The position numbers and the translations under genes were made by a program. Below the pieces are notes generated by a model that was not told the DNA's origin, ran no database searches, and saw only the letters and a list, made by a program, of their open reading frames with translations. A stretch of DNA of 64,000 bases from Thermogemmatispora sp042408735 (lineage in GTDB: Bacteria > Chloroflexota > Ktedonobacteria > Ktedonobacterales > Ktedonobacteraceae). The stretch is taken from assembly GCF_042408735.1 (NCBI RefSeq), contig NZ_JBHOQV010000126.1:1-64000 (forward strand), given 5' to 3'. Below are positions 1-7,641 of this stretch, piece by piece (the first letter of the stretch is position 1; each line of letters begins with the position of its first letter).

Positions 1-704
1 GTCGTGGAGGTTATGCTCTTCGAGAAGATGGGCAAATCGGATGGTGTCAATGAGCATATCGCTTGCTTTTCCTTTCTAATCGAGAGGAGTTGCGTCTGTC
101 GCGACCGGAAAGATTCGACCATCTGTAGAGAAAAGACGCACAGAGGAGGGCTTTCATCTCGTTGAGGTCGCTGAGGGCACGGAGAGGTGCAGGCTGAGCC
201 GGACCCAGCTCCGTTGACGACCGGTAAGAGAAGAAGCCGCCCCGCGGGCCGCCGCCTTTCGGCTCCCGCAGCGAGGGCGACGAGGGCGGGCGACCCAATA
301 CTGACCAGCGCGCTCGCTAGCCAGCCGGCCAGAGGGGAACTCTGCCGTAAGTAATACGCTTGCACCCCGCAAGGCGCGCCGCTTGCTGGCGCAAAGTACT
401 ACTGCCTGTCTGCCTGCTACAGGCGGGTAGATGGGCGGAGAATCAAGCAAGCAGGCAAAGGGAAAGAGCCGCTACCGTGCGGCTTTGTTCCGCTCGTAGG
501 CCCTGGGCAGGAAGGGAGGAGGGAAAGGCCTCCTCCACAGAGATGGTCCAGGGTGATCGAGAGAGAACGAGGCAGGCATCCGGCGAAGATCATCGGTGAG
601 TGGCACGGCCCAGCCGCATCCAAAGCCACCTGCCAGGCCGCCGGATCGGGAGAAAGGAGGCAGGCGCTGCCTCAGCTCCCACCTTCCTTCCCAGCTCGCT
701 CCGC
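1..704. other. Left-edge region without a supportable gene
   Basis: About 700 bases with only short open frames on both strands, none with a recognisable motif or a convincing ribosome binding site. A plus-strand frame open from base 1 to about 165 could be the end of a gene cut by the window edge, but its translation is not recognisable. The stretch is GC-rich and contains simple GGCAG/CTGCC-type runs around 400-430. Confidence 0.5.
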
Positions 705-1943
705 TCAGGGAGAGCCATCGTGACTGCTGAAGCCGACGGAGGGGGGACTGGGAGAGAAGTGCTCTAGAAATCGATAGAGGCGTCGTAGTTGGCGCTCGTG
801 TTCTCCTTGTTGCTGTTCAACGGTCAAATACAGCTGCGAAAGCAGCTCGTAACGCTGAGTCTGCTCATTGAGACGCAGGAGGAGCGTCCCCAGTTGCTCC
901 TGTTGACTGGCCAGCACGCCGAGCAGCTCCTGTTGGGCCTCCTGCTGGGCCTGGCGGCGTTCTTCCAGCTCGGACTCGATTTGACTAATCTGCAGCCCTT
1001 GCTGATCCTGGCGTTCATGCTGCTGTTCCACGCGCTGACGCTGCTCAGCCACCTGGGCCGTGAGGAAAGTCAGCTGCTGGGTGAGCTGTCCCAGCGTATG
1101 AGCCATCTGCTCCTGCTGGATACGCTGCTCGGCCAACTGCGTGGTGAGGTGCAACATTTCCCGCGTCAGTTGCTCGTGGACCTCAACCTCCTGTTGCACA
1201 TGGGTAGTCAGCGCCTCGATCTGCTGGCGAAGCAGCATCAAGGTCTGCTGCCACTGCTCGCTGGTCTGCTGCAGTCTCGCTGTCAGCTCTTCGAGCTGCT
1301 GCTCCAGCTCGGTCTGGCGCGTGCTGGTCTGGATCTGCAGGGCGGCGATTTCATCCTCGAAGGAGGTTTGCAGCCGGGTGAGGGCCTCATCGACGGCGAG
1401 GCGTTGCTGTGCGGTGGCCTCTTGCTGTTGCTGAAATCGGGCCTCCAGCCGGCTGCGCAAGCGTTCCAGGGCCTCATGCTGGCGCAGCGACTGCTCGCGA
1501 ATCAGGCTGCGTAGAGCTGCCATCTCGTGCGAGACAAAGGTGGAGGGAGTGGTCTGGGCAACCTGAGCCTGGGCACGAGAGGCTTCCTCGCCTGGCCGGC
1601 CCGACTGAGAGCGCTGCTCAGGTCGATCGACCTCGTCCCTTCCCAAGGCAGGAGTCTGCGCCGTGGGCGCCGGTCGTGCGGCGCTGGCGTTGAGCAAGGC
1701 CAGATCGCTGGCGCGGATCAGGCGCACCTGGTTCCGGCCTTCTGACGAGTGACGGCGGACCGGTAGGAGACCCTGGCTGATCCAGCGCTCAATGGTGGCC
1801 TCGCTCTGTCCACTGCTCCGAGCGGCCTGGCCGATCGTCAGCCAGCGATCTTCGGGACTAGCCAGCTCGTCGACGAGTTGTTCCCGCTCCACGGCTTCTT
1901 CTGTCCTTGCAGGTGAGTCTTCCTGGATGCGTTCTTCGAACAT
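705..1943 (-). CDS. MerR-like HTH / long coiled-coil protein
   Basis: A protein of about 412 residues with two parts. Residues ~35-90 look like a MerR/excisionase-type winged helix that reads WLTIGQAARSSG, then SEATIERWISQGLLP, ending in a VRLIRASDLALL-type segment. Residues ~150-390 are almost pure Gln/Glu/Leu coiled coil with heptad-like repeats and no membrane segment. The frame can begin at a TTG (1946), but the ATG at 1943 is preferred because a GGAGG lies about 12 bases upstream. A good sigma-70-type promoter sits just upstream. The fold suggests a DNA-binding or scaffolding protein that oligomerises through the coiled coil. Its target is unknown and no family name can be given with confidence. 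Confidence 0.8.
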   Translation of the reverse strand: MFEERIQEDSPARTEEAVEREQLVDELASPEDRWLTIGQAARSSGQSEATIERWISQGLLPVRRHSSEGRNQVRLIRASDLALLNASAARPAPTAQTPALGRDEVDRPEQRSQSGRPGEEASRAQAQVAQTTPSTFVSHEMAALRSLIREQSLRQHEALERLRSRLEARFQQQQEATAQQRLAVDEALTRLQTSFEDEIAALQIQTSTRQTELEQQLEELTARLQQTSEQWQQTLMLLRQQIEALTTHVQQEVEVHEQLTREMLHLTTQLAEQRIQQEQMAHTLGQLTQQLTFLTAQVAEQRQRVEQQHERQDQQGLQISQIESELEERRQAQQEAQQELLGVLASQQEQLGTLLLRLNEQTQRYELLSQLYLTVEQQQGEHERQLRRLYRFLEHFSPSPPSVGFSSHDGSP

Positions 1944-1976
1944 CAAAGCAACTGCCTCCAGCTATCCGCTGGTCTC

Positions 1977-2005
1977 AGTATATGTTGCCAGTGGAGGGAC
2001 GTCAA
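1977..2005 (-). promoter_or_regulatory. Sigma-70-type promoter for the HTH/coiled-coil gene
   Basis: On the minus strand TTGACG (2005-2000) is separated by 17 bases from TATACT (1982-1977). Transcription would begin near 1970, giving a leader of about 27 bases that includes the GGAGG. Spacing and hexamers are near consensus. Confidence 0.65.
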
Positions 2006-2142
2006 CAGCGGAAGGCGGAGAGCACCAGCGGACTAGTACGGGTGTACGGGGGAGCAGTTGAGATCGAGAGGGGGATCGCATGCTGGCGACTCTAGCTAGA
2101 CCAGCTTTGTGCCGGGACAGGGGCCGGCGCTCCGACAGCTCG

Positions 2143-3351
2143 CTAGCTGCCGTCTGTCGCCGGCTGGTCCTGCCCAGCCTGCTTACTCTGCTGCCGCCAG
2201 AGCGTGACCTGGCGCTCAACCATCTGGATGAAGGTCTTGACCACCAGGGGATCATGGCTCTGAGCATAGACCGGAACAAGTTGCCCAACGGTGGCCAGAC
2301 CCTGCTGATCCACATAGTGATCGTGGACATAGCGGAACCAATCGCGGATGCCGTCCTCCCAGCTCTTGTAGCTCCGGTAGCCGCCGAGGGAGCGGCAGCG
2401 GCAATCGGCGCTGACAGGCGCGTGCAGCAGGCCAGGCGAGTGAGTGACACGCGCCAGCCCCACTGTGCCGAAGGTGCTATCGTGCAAGAAGAAAGCCAGG
2501 GCATAGACGGGATCAAGACCGCTATTCTTCCCACTCTCGTAGATCAGCTCGGCATCCCCAACCAGAGGTGACTGATACTGGCTCAGGAGGCTGGCGATGA
2601 AGGCAACCGTCACCGTCGGACGCCCCTGGAGGGGATAACCGTCCGCGGGGTAAGGGGTGGCCGTCGCGCCGCCGTTGGCTGAGGGCACGACCGCGGTCGG
2701 GGTTGGTACGGGTGTCGCCTGTTGGCGCGTACCGCTGGCCGACGAGGCGCCACCGCTGACGGGGCCAAAGAGCCTCAGCTGCTCGCTGCGCCAGGTATCA
2801 ACCGCTGTCTCAACAGCCCGGATATAGCCCGCCACATCGTTATGATCCGAGGCTGGTGCATAGCGCGGGATGATCTCTTCGACAGTGGTCAGTCCCCAGC
2901 TATCGATGTAGAGCGTGCGAATGAGCCGATACCAGGCCACGAAGCCGGCTTCCCAGCTCGGGAAAGCGGCAAATCCATCGATACATGCAGCATCGGGAAT
3001 GCAGCGCAGGTTGCCCAGCGACAGGGTCGTGCGGGCGATTCCTGCTGTCCCGAAGGTGCTTTCGTGGAAGAAGAAGGCCAGGGCATAAACGGGATCGATG
3101 CCGTACTCGATCCCATCGTCGTAAAGGGCCTGGCCCTTGCCGGCTGCCGGCGAGTGGTAGCTGGTGAGCACAAGATCGATCAATGCGGGGCTGACGGTGG
3201 GAGGCCCCGCGAGCGTGTAGGTGCCGCTCGGCTGGGGCGCGGCGCGCAATGGGGCGCCTTCCGCTGCGAAGGAGGCAAAGATAAAGAGGAGAAGCAACAG
3301 GCTAGCAATGAGAATTTTGCCGATTCGCTGCATGCGTCCGCCTTTCTTCAT
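2143..3351 (-). CDS. Secreted protein with two tandem lysozyme-like (glucosaminidase-type) domains
   Basis: A 402-residue protein. It begins with a basic N-terminus and a hydrophobic stretch (residues ~11-30) consistent with a signal peptide or anchor. Two copies of one domain follow (about 55-195 and 245-390), separated by a Thr/Pro/Ala linker (~205-235). Each copy carries GIDPVYALAFF / GLDPVYALAFF and then H-[E/D]-S-T-F-G, the arrangement of the glucosaminidase (GH73-like) fold in which the Glu is catalytic. Copy 1 has HEST (E97). Copy 2 has HDST (D291). A role in peptidoglycan cleavage or binding outside the membrane is inferred. GAAGAGAGG precedes this start; an ATG six codons further in, also preceded by AAGGCGG, is possible. 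Confidence 0.75.
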   Translation of the reverse strand: MKKGGRMQRIGKILIASLLLLLFIFASFAAEGAPLRAAPQPSGTYTLAGPPTVSPALIDLVLTSYHSPAAGKGQALYDDGIEYGIDPVYALAFFFHESTFGTAGIARTTLSLGNLRCIPDAACIDGFAAFPSWEAGFVAWYRLIRTLYIDSWGLTTVEEIIPRYAPASDHNDVAGYIRAVETAVDTWRSEQLRLFGPVSGGASSASGTRQQATPVPTPTAVVPSANGGATATPYPADGYPLQGRPTVTVAFIASLLSQYQSPLVGDAELIYESGKNSGLDPVYALAFFLHDSTFGTVGLARVTHSPGLLHAPVSADCRCRSLGGYRSYKSWEDGIRDWFRYVHDHYVDQQGLATVGQLVPVYAQSHDPLVVKTFIQMVERQVTLWRQQSKQAGQDQPATDGS

Positions 3352-3798
3352 AGCCTCTCTTCCCCTAATGATACCTCATTTCATTCAGAAAAGGCAGCCC
3401 CCTTGCAAAAAATGACGACGCCGGACCTGCTCCAGTTAGGCTGGGAAGGGCCGCCGCATCCTCCTGACAACAAGTAGGGATGACGAAGAAACGGGCGCGT
3501 GCCTGCCCGATGGAGCAGAGCAGCCAAAGCAGGAGTAAACAAGTCAAGGCTCGATACCGGATGGTCCGCGTCAAGGCACCTGGGCGGATAAACCATCATC
3601 TTTGCGGATCTGAAAGGCGAATTATATATTTGTTATAATTGCCAAAATTTGGGAAATTAGCTCTTACAATGGATATAAAAAATTATTTTACACGAAGATA
3701 TCAACTGTGCTGGGATACGGTGTTGGCAAAGGTTATCAGCGATTGGGGCGCAAGCAGCTTGCGGTCTGGACGCGCCAACGTCGGTAACGATGTAGATG
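3352..3798. other. Intergenic region with an AT-rich island
   Basis: No gene can be supported. Bases ~3615-3710 are strikingly AT-rich for this genome, with TATAAT-like sequences on both strands, and could hold promoters or be residue of an insertion. A 49-codon plus-strand frame starts at 3669, but its only feature is that it runs into the hairpin at 3799-3817. Confidence 0.4.
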
Positions 3799-3817
3799 TA
3801 GAAGCCTTCGGCTTCTA
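3799..3817. repeat. Hairpin resembling an IS200/IS605-type element end
   Basis: TAGAAGCC-TTC-GGCTTCTA is a perfect 8-bp stem, followed by AGCCGGAGGTA. This resembles the subterminal hairpins of IS200/IS605-type elements, two clear examples of which lie at 5695 and 7378. It overlaps the stop codon of the glycosyltransferase, so the last few codons of that gene may come from the element. No transposase or TnpB frame is left beside it. Confidence 0.35.
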
Positions 3818-5659
3818 GCCGGAGGTACGTTCACGCAGATAGAGCACAAAGCCGGGCAGGCTGATGGGCCGATAGTGGCGAGCGGCGAGTATGCGAGCCT
3901 GGCTACTGAGCAGAGGGAACTCTCCGTTCTGGGCATTGCTGAAGAGGTAGGCGGCCTGGGGATCGGCGCTTACCTCCCGATAATAGGGGGGGTAACGTAC
4001 CAGGGCGTTGCGAGTCAGCCAGGGGTTGATGGTCCCGCAGATCACCTTTTCCTGGCTGGCGAAGGTCAGGCGATCGCAGATCCAATAGCCAGAATAGACA
4101 TGGCGAATGCCCCAGCGCTCCAGCGTCGCTGCCAGGGCCTCGTACTGCTGCTGGCGTTCTGCGGCGCTCGGAATCTCGGAGGCGTTGGCGAAGGTGCCCG
4201 CCAGAAAGGCGAGCAGGACAAGGGCCAGTCCTGTCGCTGCCAGTGGCCGACGAATCCGGCCCAGGCGACGGCAGCGCTGGCTGGCCAGGGATGGCAGGCT
4301 CTGCCCTGGAGCCTCGCTGCTGATAGTCAGGGAGGGAGTGCGCCGAAGGCAGTGGACCAGCGGCCAGATGAGGGCTGGAGTGAGGATCAGCAGGCCCACC
4401 AGGTAGCGCGTGCTCTGAGGGCGCTGGGCAGCGGTGAGACTGACGGCGTAGGCCAGCAGTGTCATGAGGCCGGCGAGCAGCAAGAGCAGGCGGCTGGTGT
4501 GCAGGACCAGCTCCCGCCGAGGACGGGCTTGCCTCAGACGTCTCAAAAGGGAGCGCAGCGTCAGGGCCAGAGAGCCGACGAGCAGCAAGAGGTAGCCCAG
4601 GCTCCAGCTTCCGTAGAGGGCGGCGCAAGCCAGGCTCTGACCGAGGCGCCAGCCGTAGAAAGGAAGAGCCTCCAGGGGACAGGCAGGAGTCATACCTGTG
4701 GCCAGGGGGAGGCTGTAAAGGAAGGTGCCAGACAATTTCTTGAGCCAGAGCAGCAGCCCGCTGGGAGGCAGCCCTGGATAGCGGTTCTGGCTGTAGAGGC
4801 TCAGAAAGATGCTCAGCGAATCCTGGCCTGCAGGGGCATGCAGATTATAAACAATCAGCGGGAGGCCGCCGAGTACCAGACCGGCCAGGAGCAGCAGCAG
4901 CAACAGCGGATTCCTCAACCAGGCGCGCCAGCTAAAGAGGGCCAGTAAGGCTGCCGAGCAGAGCAGAAAGGGCACGACCAGCCAGTGGCTCCACAGGCCC
5001 AGGCCGGCCACGAGTCCCCAGGCAAACACCGCCAGCGGGCGGGTCCTGGAAGGGGCCTCTCCCGGTCCTGCCGACTGAGCCATGGCCAGCCAGGTTGCCA
5101 GCACCATGGCCAGCGAGCCAAAAGCCAGGGTCTCCACTGCTCCGCCGACGGCTCGCATCTCGGGTGTGAGCACATAGCGCGGGGCAAGACTGAGCAACAG
5201 CAGCGAGAGAAGCGCTACAGTGGTCCCATACAGGAGGCGGGCAAGCTGGTAGAGAGCGCAGGCGAAGAGAAGCAGGAAGACCAGCATAGCCAGGCGCAGG
5301 GAGAGCAAGGAGGGGCCGAAAAGGTGAAAGAAGACCGCCGCCACGTAGGCTTCGCCAGCCCCCATATAGTTTTGCCCATAGTAGAAGATAGGCCAGTCCT
5401 GGCCGCGGGCAATGTGGAGGGCCATCAGGCCCATTGTTCCTTCCTCGCTGTCTGTCCCCGGCCAGCCGGCGAGACTAAAGCCCAGGCGTAGCGCCAACAT
5501 CGCGACAATGAGGCCAGGAGCCGCCAGCAGGCGGGCCGTACGGCGCGACGGAGCCAGCCAAACCGTCGCCAAAGGGGCCAGTGCTCCTTCCTTTCTCGCG
5601 CAAATCGGCGAAGAGGCAGGCGTTCCTTCCCTGCCTGCTTTGCTAGCGGCAGATCTCAT
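3815..5659 (-). CDS. Polytopic GT-C membrane glycosyltransferase (ArnT/PMT-like)
   Basis: About 614 residues with roughly ten hydrophobic spans. After the first span comes DSEEGTMGLMALHIARG and then YYGQNYMGAGEAY. An acidic motif in the first extracytoplasmic loop is typical of GT-C enzymes (PMT, ArnT, family 39), which move sugars from polyprenyl-phosphate carriers to acceptors outside the membrane. A soluble C-terminal part of about 110 residues follows the last span. The frame stays open to 5758, but the extra codons run through the end of the neighbouring IscB element. The ATG at 5659, with GGAG about 6-9 bases upstream, is therefore preferred. The final codons lie in a hairpin that resembles an IS end. 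Donor and acceptor cannot be told from sequence. Confidence 0.8.
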   Translation of the reverse strand: MRSAASKAGREGTPASSPICARKEGALAPLATVWLAPSRRTARLLAAPGLIVAMLALRLGFSLAGWPGTDSEEGTMGLMALHIARGQDWPIFYYGQNYMGAGEAYVAAVFFHLFGPSLLSLRLAMLVFLLLFACALYQLARLLYGTTVALLSLLLLSLAPRYVLTPEMRAVGGAVETLAFGSLAMVLATWLAMAQSAGPGEAPSRTRPLAVFAWGLVAGLGLWSHWLVVPFLLCSAALLALFSWRAWLRNPLLLLLLLAGLVLGGLPLIVYNLHAPAGQDSLSIFLSLYSQNRYPGLPPSGLLLWLKKLSGTFLYSLPLATGMTPACPLEALPFYGWRLGQSLACAALYGSWSLGYLLLLVGSLALTLRSLLRRLRQARPRRELVLHTSRLLLLLAGLMTLLAYAVSLTAAQRPQSTRYLVGLLILTPALIWPLVHCLRRTPSLTISSEAPGQSLPSLASQRCRRLGRIRRPLAATGLALVLLAFLAGTFANASEIPSAAERQQQYEALAATLERWGIRHVYSGYWICDRLTFASQEKVICGTINPWLTRNALVRYPPYYREVSADPQAAYLFSNAQNGEFPLLSSQARILAARHYRPISLPGFVLYLRERTSG

Positions 5660-5694
5660 CCTCTTCTCCACCAATCCCTTCCCGGCGTTGGGGG

Positions 5695-5715
5695 CCCCCG
5701 GCTTCAGCCGTGGGG
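5695..5715. repeat. Element-end hairpin (iscB 3' side)
   Basis: CCCCCGGCTT-C-AGCCGTGGGG forms a short stem. It matches the hairpin at 7378-7398 at 20 of 21 positions and lies just beyond the iscB stop. Confidence 0.75.
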
Positions 5716-5729
5716 AGGAGACGCCGGGG

Positions 5730-7133
5730 TCATCCCTTGCTGTACGCATACCCGTCACCCCGTTGCAAAACCGTCAGGTAGTTGGGATGCACGTCAAACC
5801 CGTTCAGACTGAAACTCGGCCGGTGCCGGATAGCAATGCGCCCAGCGTGCATGCCCGCATCCTTCCCTCGCGGGATCTTGGCCCGCACCAGGTCTCCCGT
5901 TCGAAACCCCATGTACGACTTTGGGGCAGGCGCGTGACTTTTCGGGAACCCGTACTTATCCGTGATGCACCGTTGCCGCTTCCCGTGCCCCTTGGCCTCA
6001 ATCCGCAAAATCCGCATGTCCGGATCAAGTCGCACACACTCTCCCGATTCCCCCGCACCAGCCGTGTCAATCCAGGGCTTCTTCGGATAGCCCTCTTCGG
6101 TCCGATTGCGCCTCGTCCGGCCTCCCGATCCCAGCTCCAGCGGCAAGCCGGGTCTCTTCAGCCGCTCAACGACCACCCCTCGGACCATGTTCACCGCCGC
6201 TGCATCCGGAGAGGCTGTTTGAGCCTTTTGATCGCCTCGGGAAAACGCTGCACCCGGATACAATCAAGCGGACAGGCCGACGCAGTCAGTTCTTCCAACC
6301 ATGCTCCGGGATCCGGTTTCCTTTCGCCTCGTTGCACATCCGGCAGACCACCGCCAAGCTGCTCACCCGGTCACAGCCGCCTCGCGACCTCGGGATCACG
6401 TGGTCGATGTTGAGCGCTGCCTCTCCCGAGGTCCCGCCGCAGTACGCGCGCTGGTGGCCGAACTTCTCCAGCAGCTATTCCCGCAACTCATATCCGAAAA
6501 GGGTGCCTTGCTGGTACTCCGCGCCCGAGATGTCAGGGTTCTGGAGCAGTTGCGTGTCGAATTTGACCTGTTCAACCGTCATCAAGGACAGCGGCGCATA
6601 TCGGCAGAGACGGCTCACCCAAGTAACGACGTTTGCGACCCGGCTTTCCAGAGAAGGAGGCAAGCCTTTGTCGCGGAACCCCTGCCCGTCTCCCGCCCCG
6701 CAGGCGCGGCGGTACCGGCTGCCGTGCCTGGCGTTCTTCCTGCAGCCGTCGCATCTCTGCGGGTTCCGGTTCAGAAACCTCAGCTTGCGGTAGCGCGTCT
6801 TCCGGTTCCTCCTGGTCCAGCGGAGTGTCCGGCGTTCCGTGAGGACCTGCCGGACCTGCTTCCCCCGGTGTTGGATCTCCGCCGCCCACACCACGGTTCG
6901 GCCCCGTTTGCCGAACTTCGCCACCAGGGCCATGCCCGTGGTCTGCGAGCCGGGGCCGCACTCCAGCGCGACCGGCTGAATATTGCCCCCTTCCCTGTCC
7001 CGCAACACGAACGTGAACGGATGCCGCCGCAGGATCGCCGCCCGGCCCGCCTTCAGAAGCATGCGGGCACGAGCGGGACTGCACGGGCATAAATAAGCGG
7101 CCTCCTGTCCCTTCCTACGACCAACACTCTCAT
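5730..7133 (-). pseudogene. iscB: iscB (RuvC/HNH RNA-guided nickase family), multiply disrupted
   Basis: Conceptual translation across frames recovers the IscB order. It starts MRVLVVGRDRRPL (ATG at 7133), then CSPARARMLLKAGRA (RRXRR/N-terminal region). Next come RuvC-I, the arginine-rich WTRRNRKTRYRK bridge, VEQVKFDTQLLQNP (RuvC-II) and YQQGTLFGYELRE. The HNH follows (NIDHVIPRSRGG, then CRMCNEAKGN), then DAAAVN (RuvC-III) and the C-terminal TDKYGFP / MGFRTGDLV region. Lesions are a frameshift near 7090, an in-frame TAG at 6473-6475 where relatives have Tyr, a frameshift near 6295, and another near 6205. RuvC-I reads ECGPGSQTTG where DPG is expected, so the catalytic Asp is Gly. HNH residues look intact. 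No active product is expected. Confidence 0.9.
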
Positions 7134-7398
7134 ACGGCTTACGCCTCCCTCCTCGCCGGGGCTTACACCCCACACGGTCAAGTGAGCCTCGCCCATGTGA
7201 TCCCGGCTTGTTCTGCGAACGGCACTGGCTTCGACCCCGTATGCCTGTTTCACCGTCCGCGACAGGGCCTGGAGCTGGCTCGCGCCTCCCAGGGTGTCAT
7301 GACCGGCAGAACGGAGTCCCGCAAGGCCATCCGCCTCCGGACTTGGGCTGGTCAACCTCAGGCCTGTTCATCACAAGCCCCCGGCTTGAGCCGTGGGG
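7134..7398 (-). ncRNA. HEARO / IscB omegaRNA leader
   Basis: IscB genes are preceded by a structured RNA (HEARO, omegaRNA) whose 5' end abuts the element end, so that flanking DNA supplies the guide. This minus-strand stretch has the right place and features. It starts at the CCCCACGGCTCAAGCCGGGG hairpin, is GC-rich with many short pairing segments, and runs directly into the iscB start at 7133. The guide would be read from bases just outside, about 7399-7415 on the minus strand. Precise RNA ends cannot be set by eye. Confidence 0.6.
7378..7398. repeat. Element-end hairpin (omegaRNA 5' side)
   Basis: CCCCCGGCTT-G-AGCCGTGGGG, the partner of the hairpin at 5695-5715. It marks the boundary beyond which the host-derived guide segment would lie. 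Confidence 0.75.
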
Positions 7399-7594
7399 TA
7401 GTTGACGCTTTGGCTTGGCTGTGGGTCCTATTCTAGACCACGGCAGAGACATTGCCTAGACGATTGGCCGAAAAATACCGGAAGTGGCTGGTGGAAAGGC
7501 TTTCCCACCCGAGAAAGCCGGCCCGGGTAACCAGGTAGGCCGGGAAACTGGTCCTTCTGATGCTAACCACGAGATTTTGGGCGAGGAATTCAGC

Positions 7595-7600
7595 TATACT
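7595..7600 (+). promoter_or_regulatory. Possible -10 element for the GH3 gene
   Basis: TATACT with a poor -35 region. Initiation would fall near 7607, which favours the downstream ATG at 7642 preceded by GGAGGA over the ATG at 7618. Confidence 0.35.
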
Positions 7601-7641
7601 GTCTCCTATCAAGGCTGATGACGGAGGAGAAGAAGCTAGCA

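Larger units (their letters stand above)
5695..7398 (-). mobile_element. Decayed IscB-type IS200/IS605-like element
   Basis: The 1.7-kb element is bounded by two nearly identical 21-base hairpin sequences in the same orientation, 5695-5715 and 7378-7398. They differ at one base, and both read CCCCCGGCTT then AGCCGTGGGG. Between them are an iscB pseudogene and its upstream noncoding RNA region. No TnpA-type Y1 transposase is present, so the element would need help in trans even if intact. It lies between the glycosyltransferase and the GH3 gene. Confidence 0.8.

Noticed and set aside
789..1514. A 241-codon plus-strand frame
   Set aside because: It is antisense to the Gln/Leu-rich coiled coil of the gene at 705-1943; its Leu-rich translation is a by-product of CAG/CTG codon bias on the other strand.
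3875..4948. A 357-codon plus-strand frame
   Set aside because: It is antisense to the glycosyltransferase; the Gln/Ala/Gly-rich translation has no motif and no start signal.
5730..6263. Treating the C-terminal IscB frame as a separate gene
   Set aside because: Its sequence continues the IscB order (DAAAVN, then TDKYGFP) directly after the HNH region; it is part of one disrupted gene.
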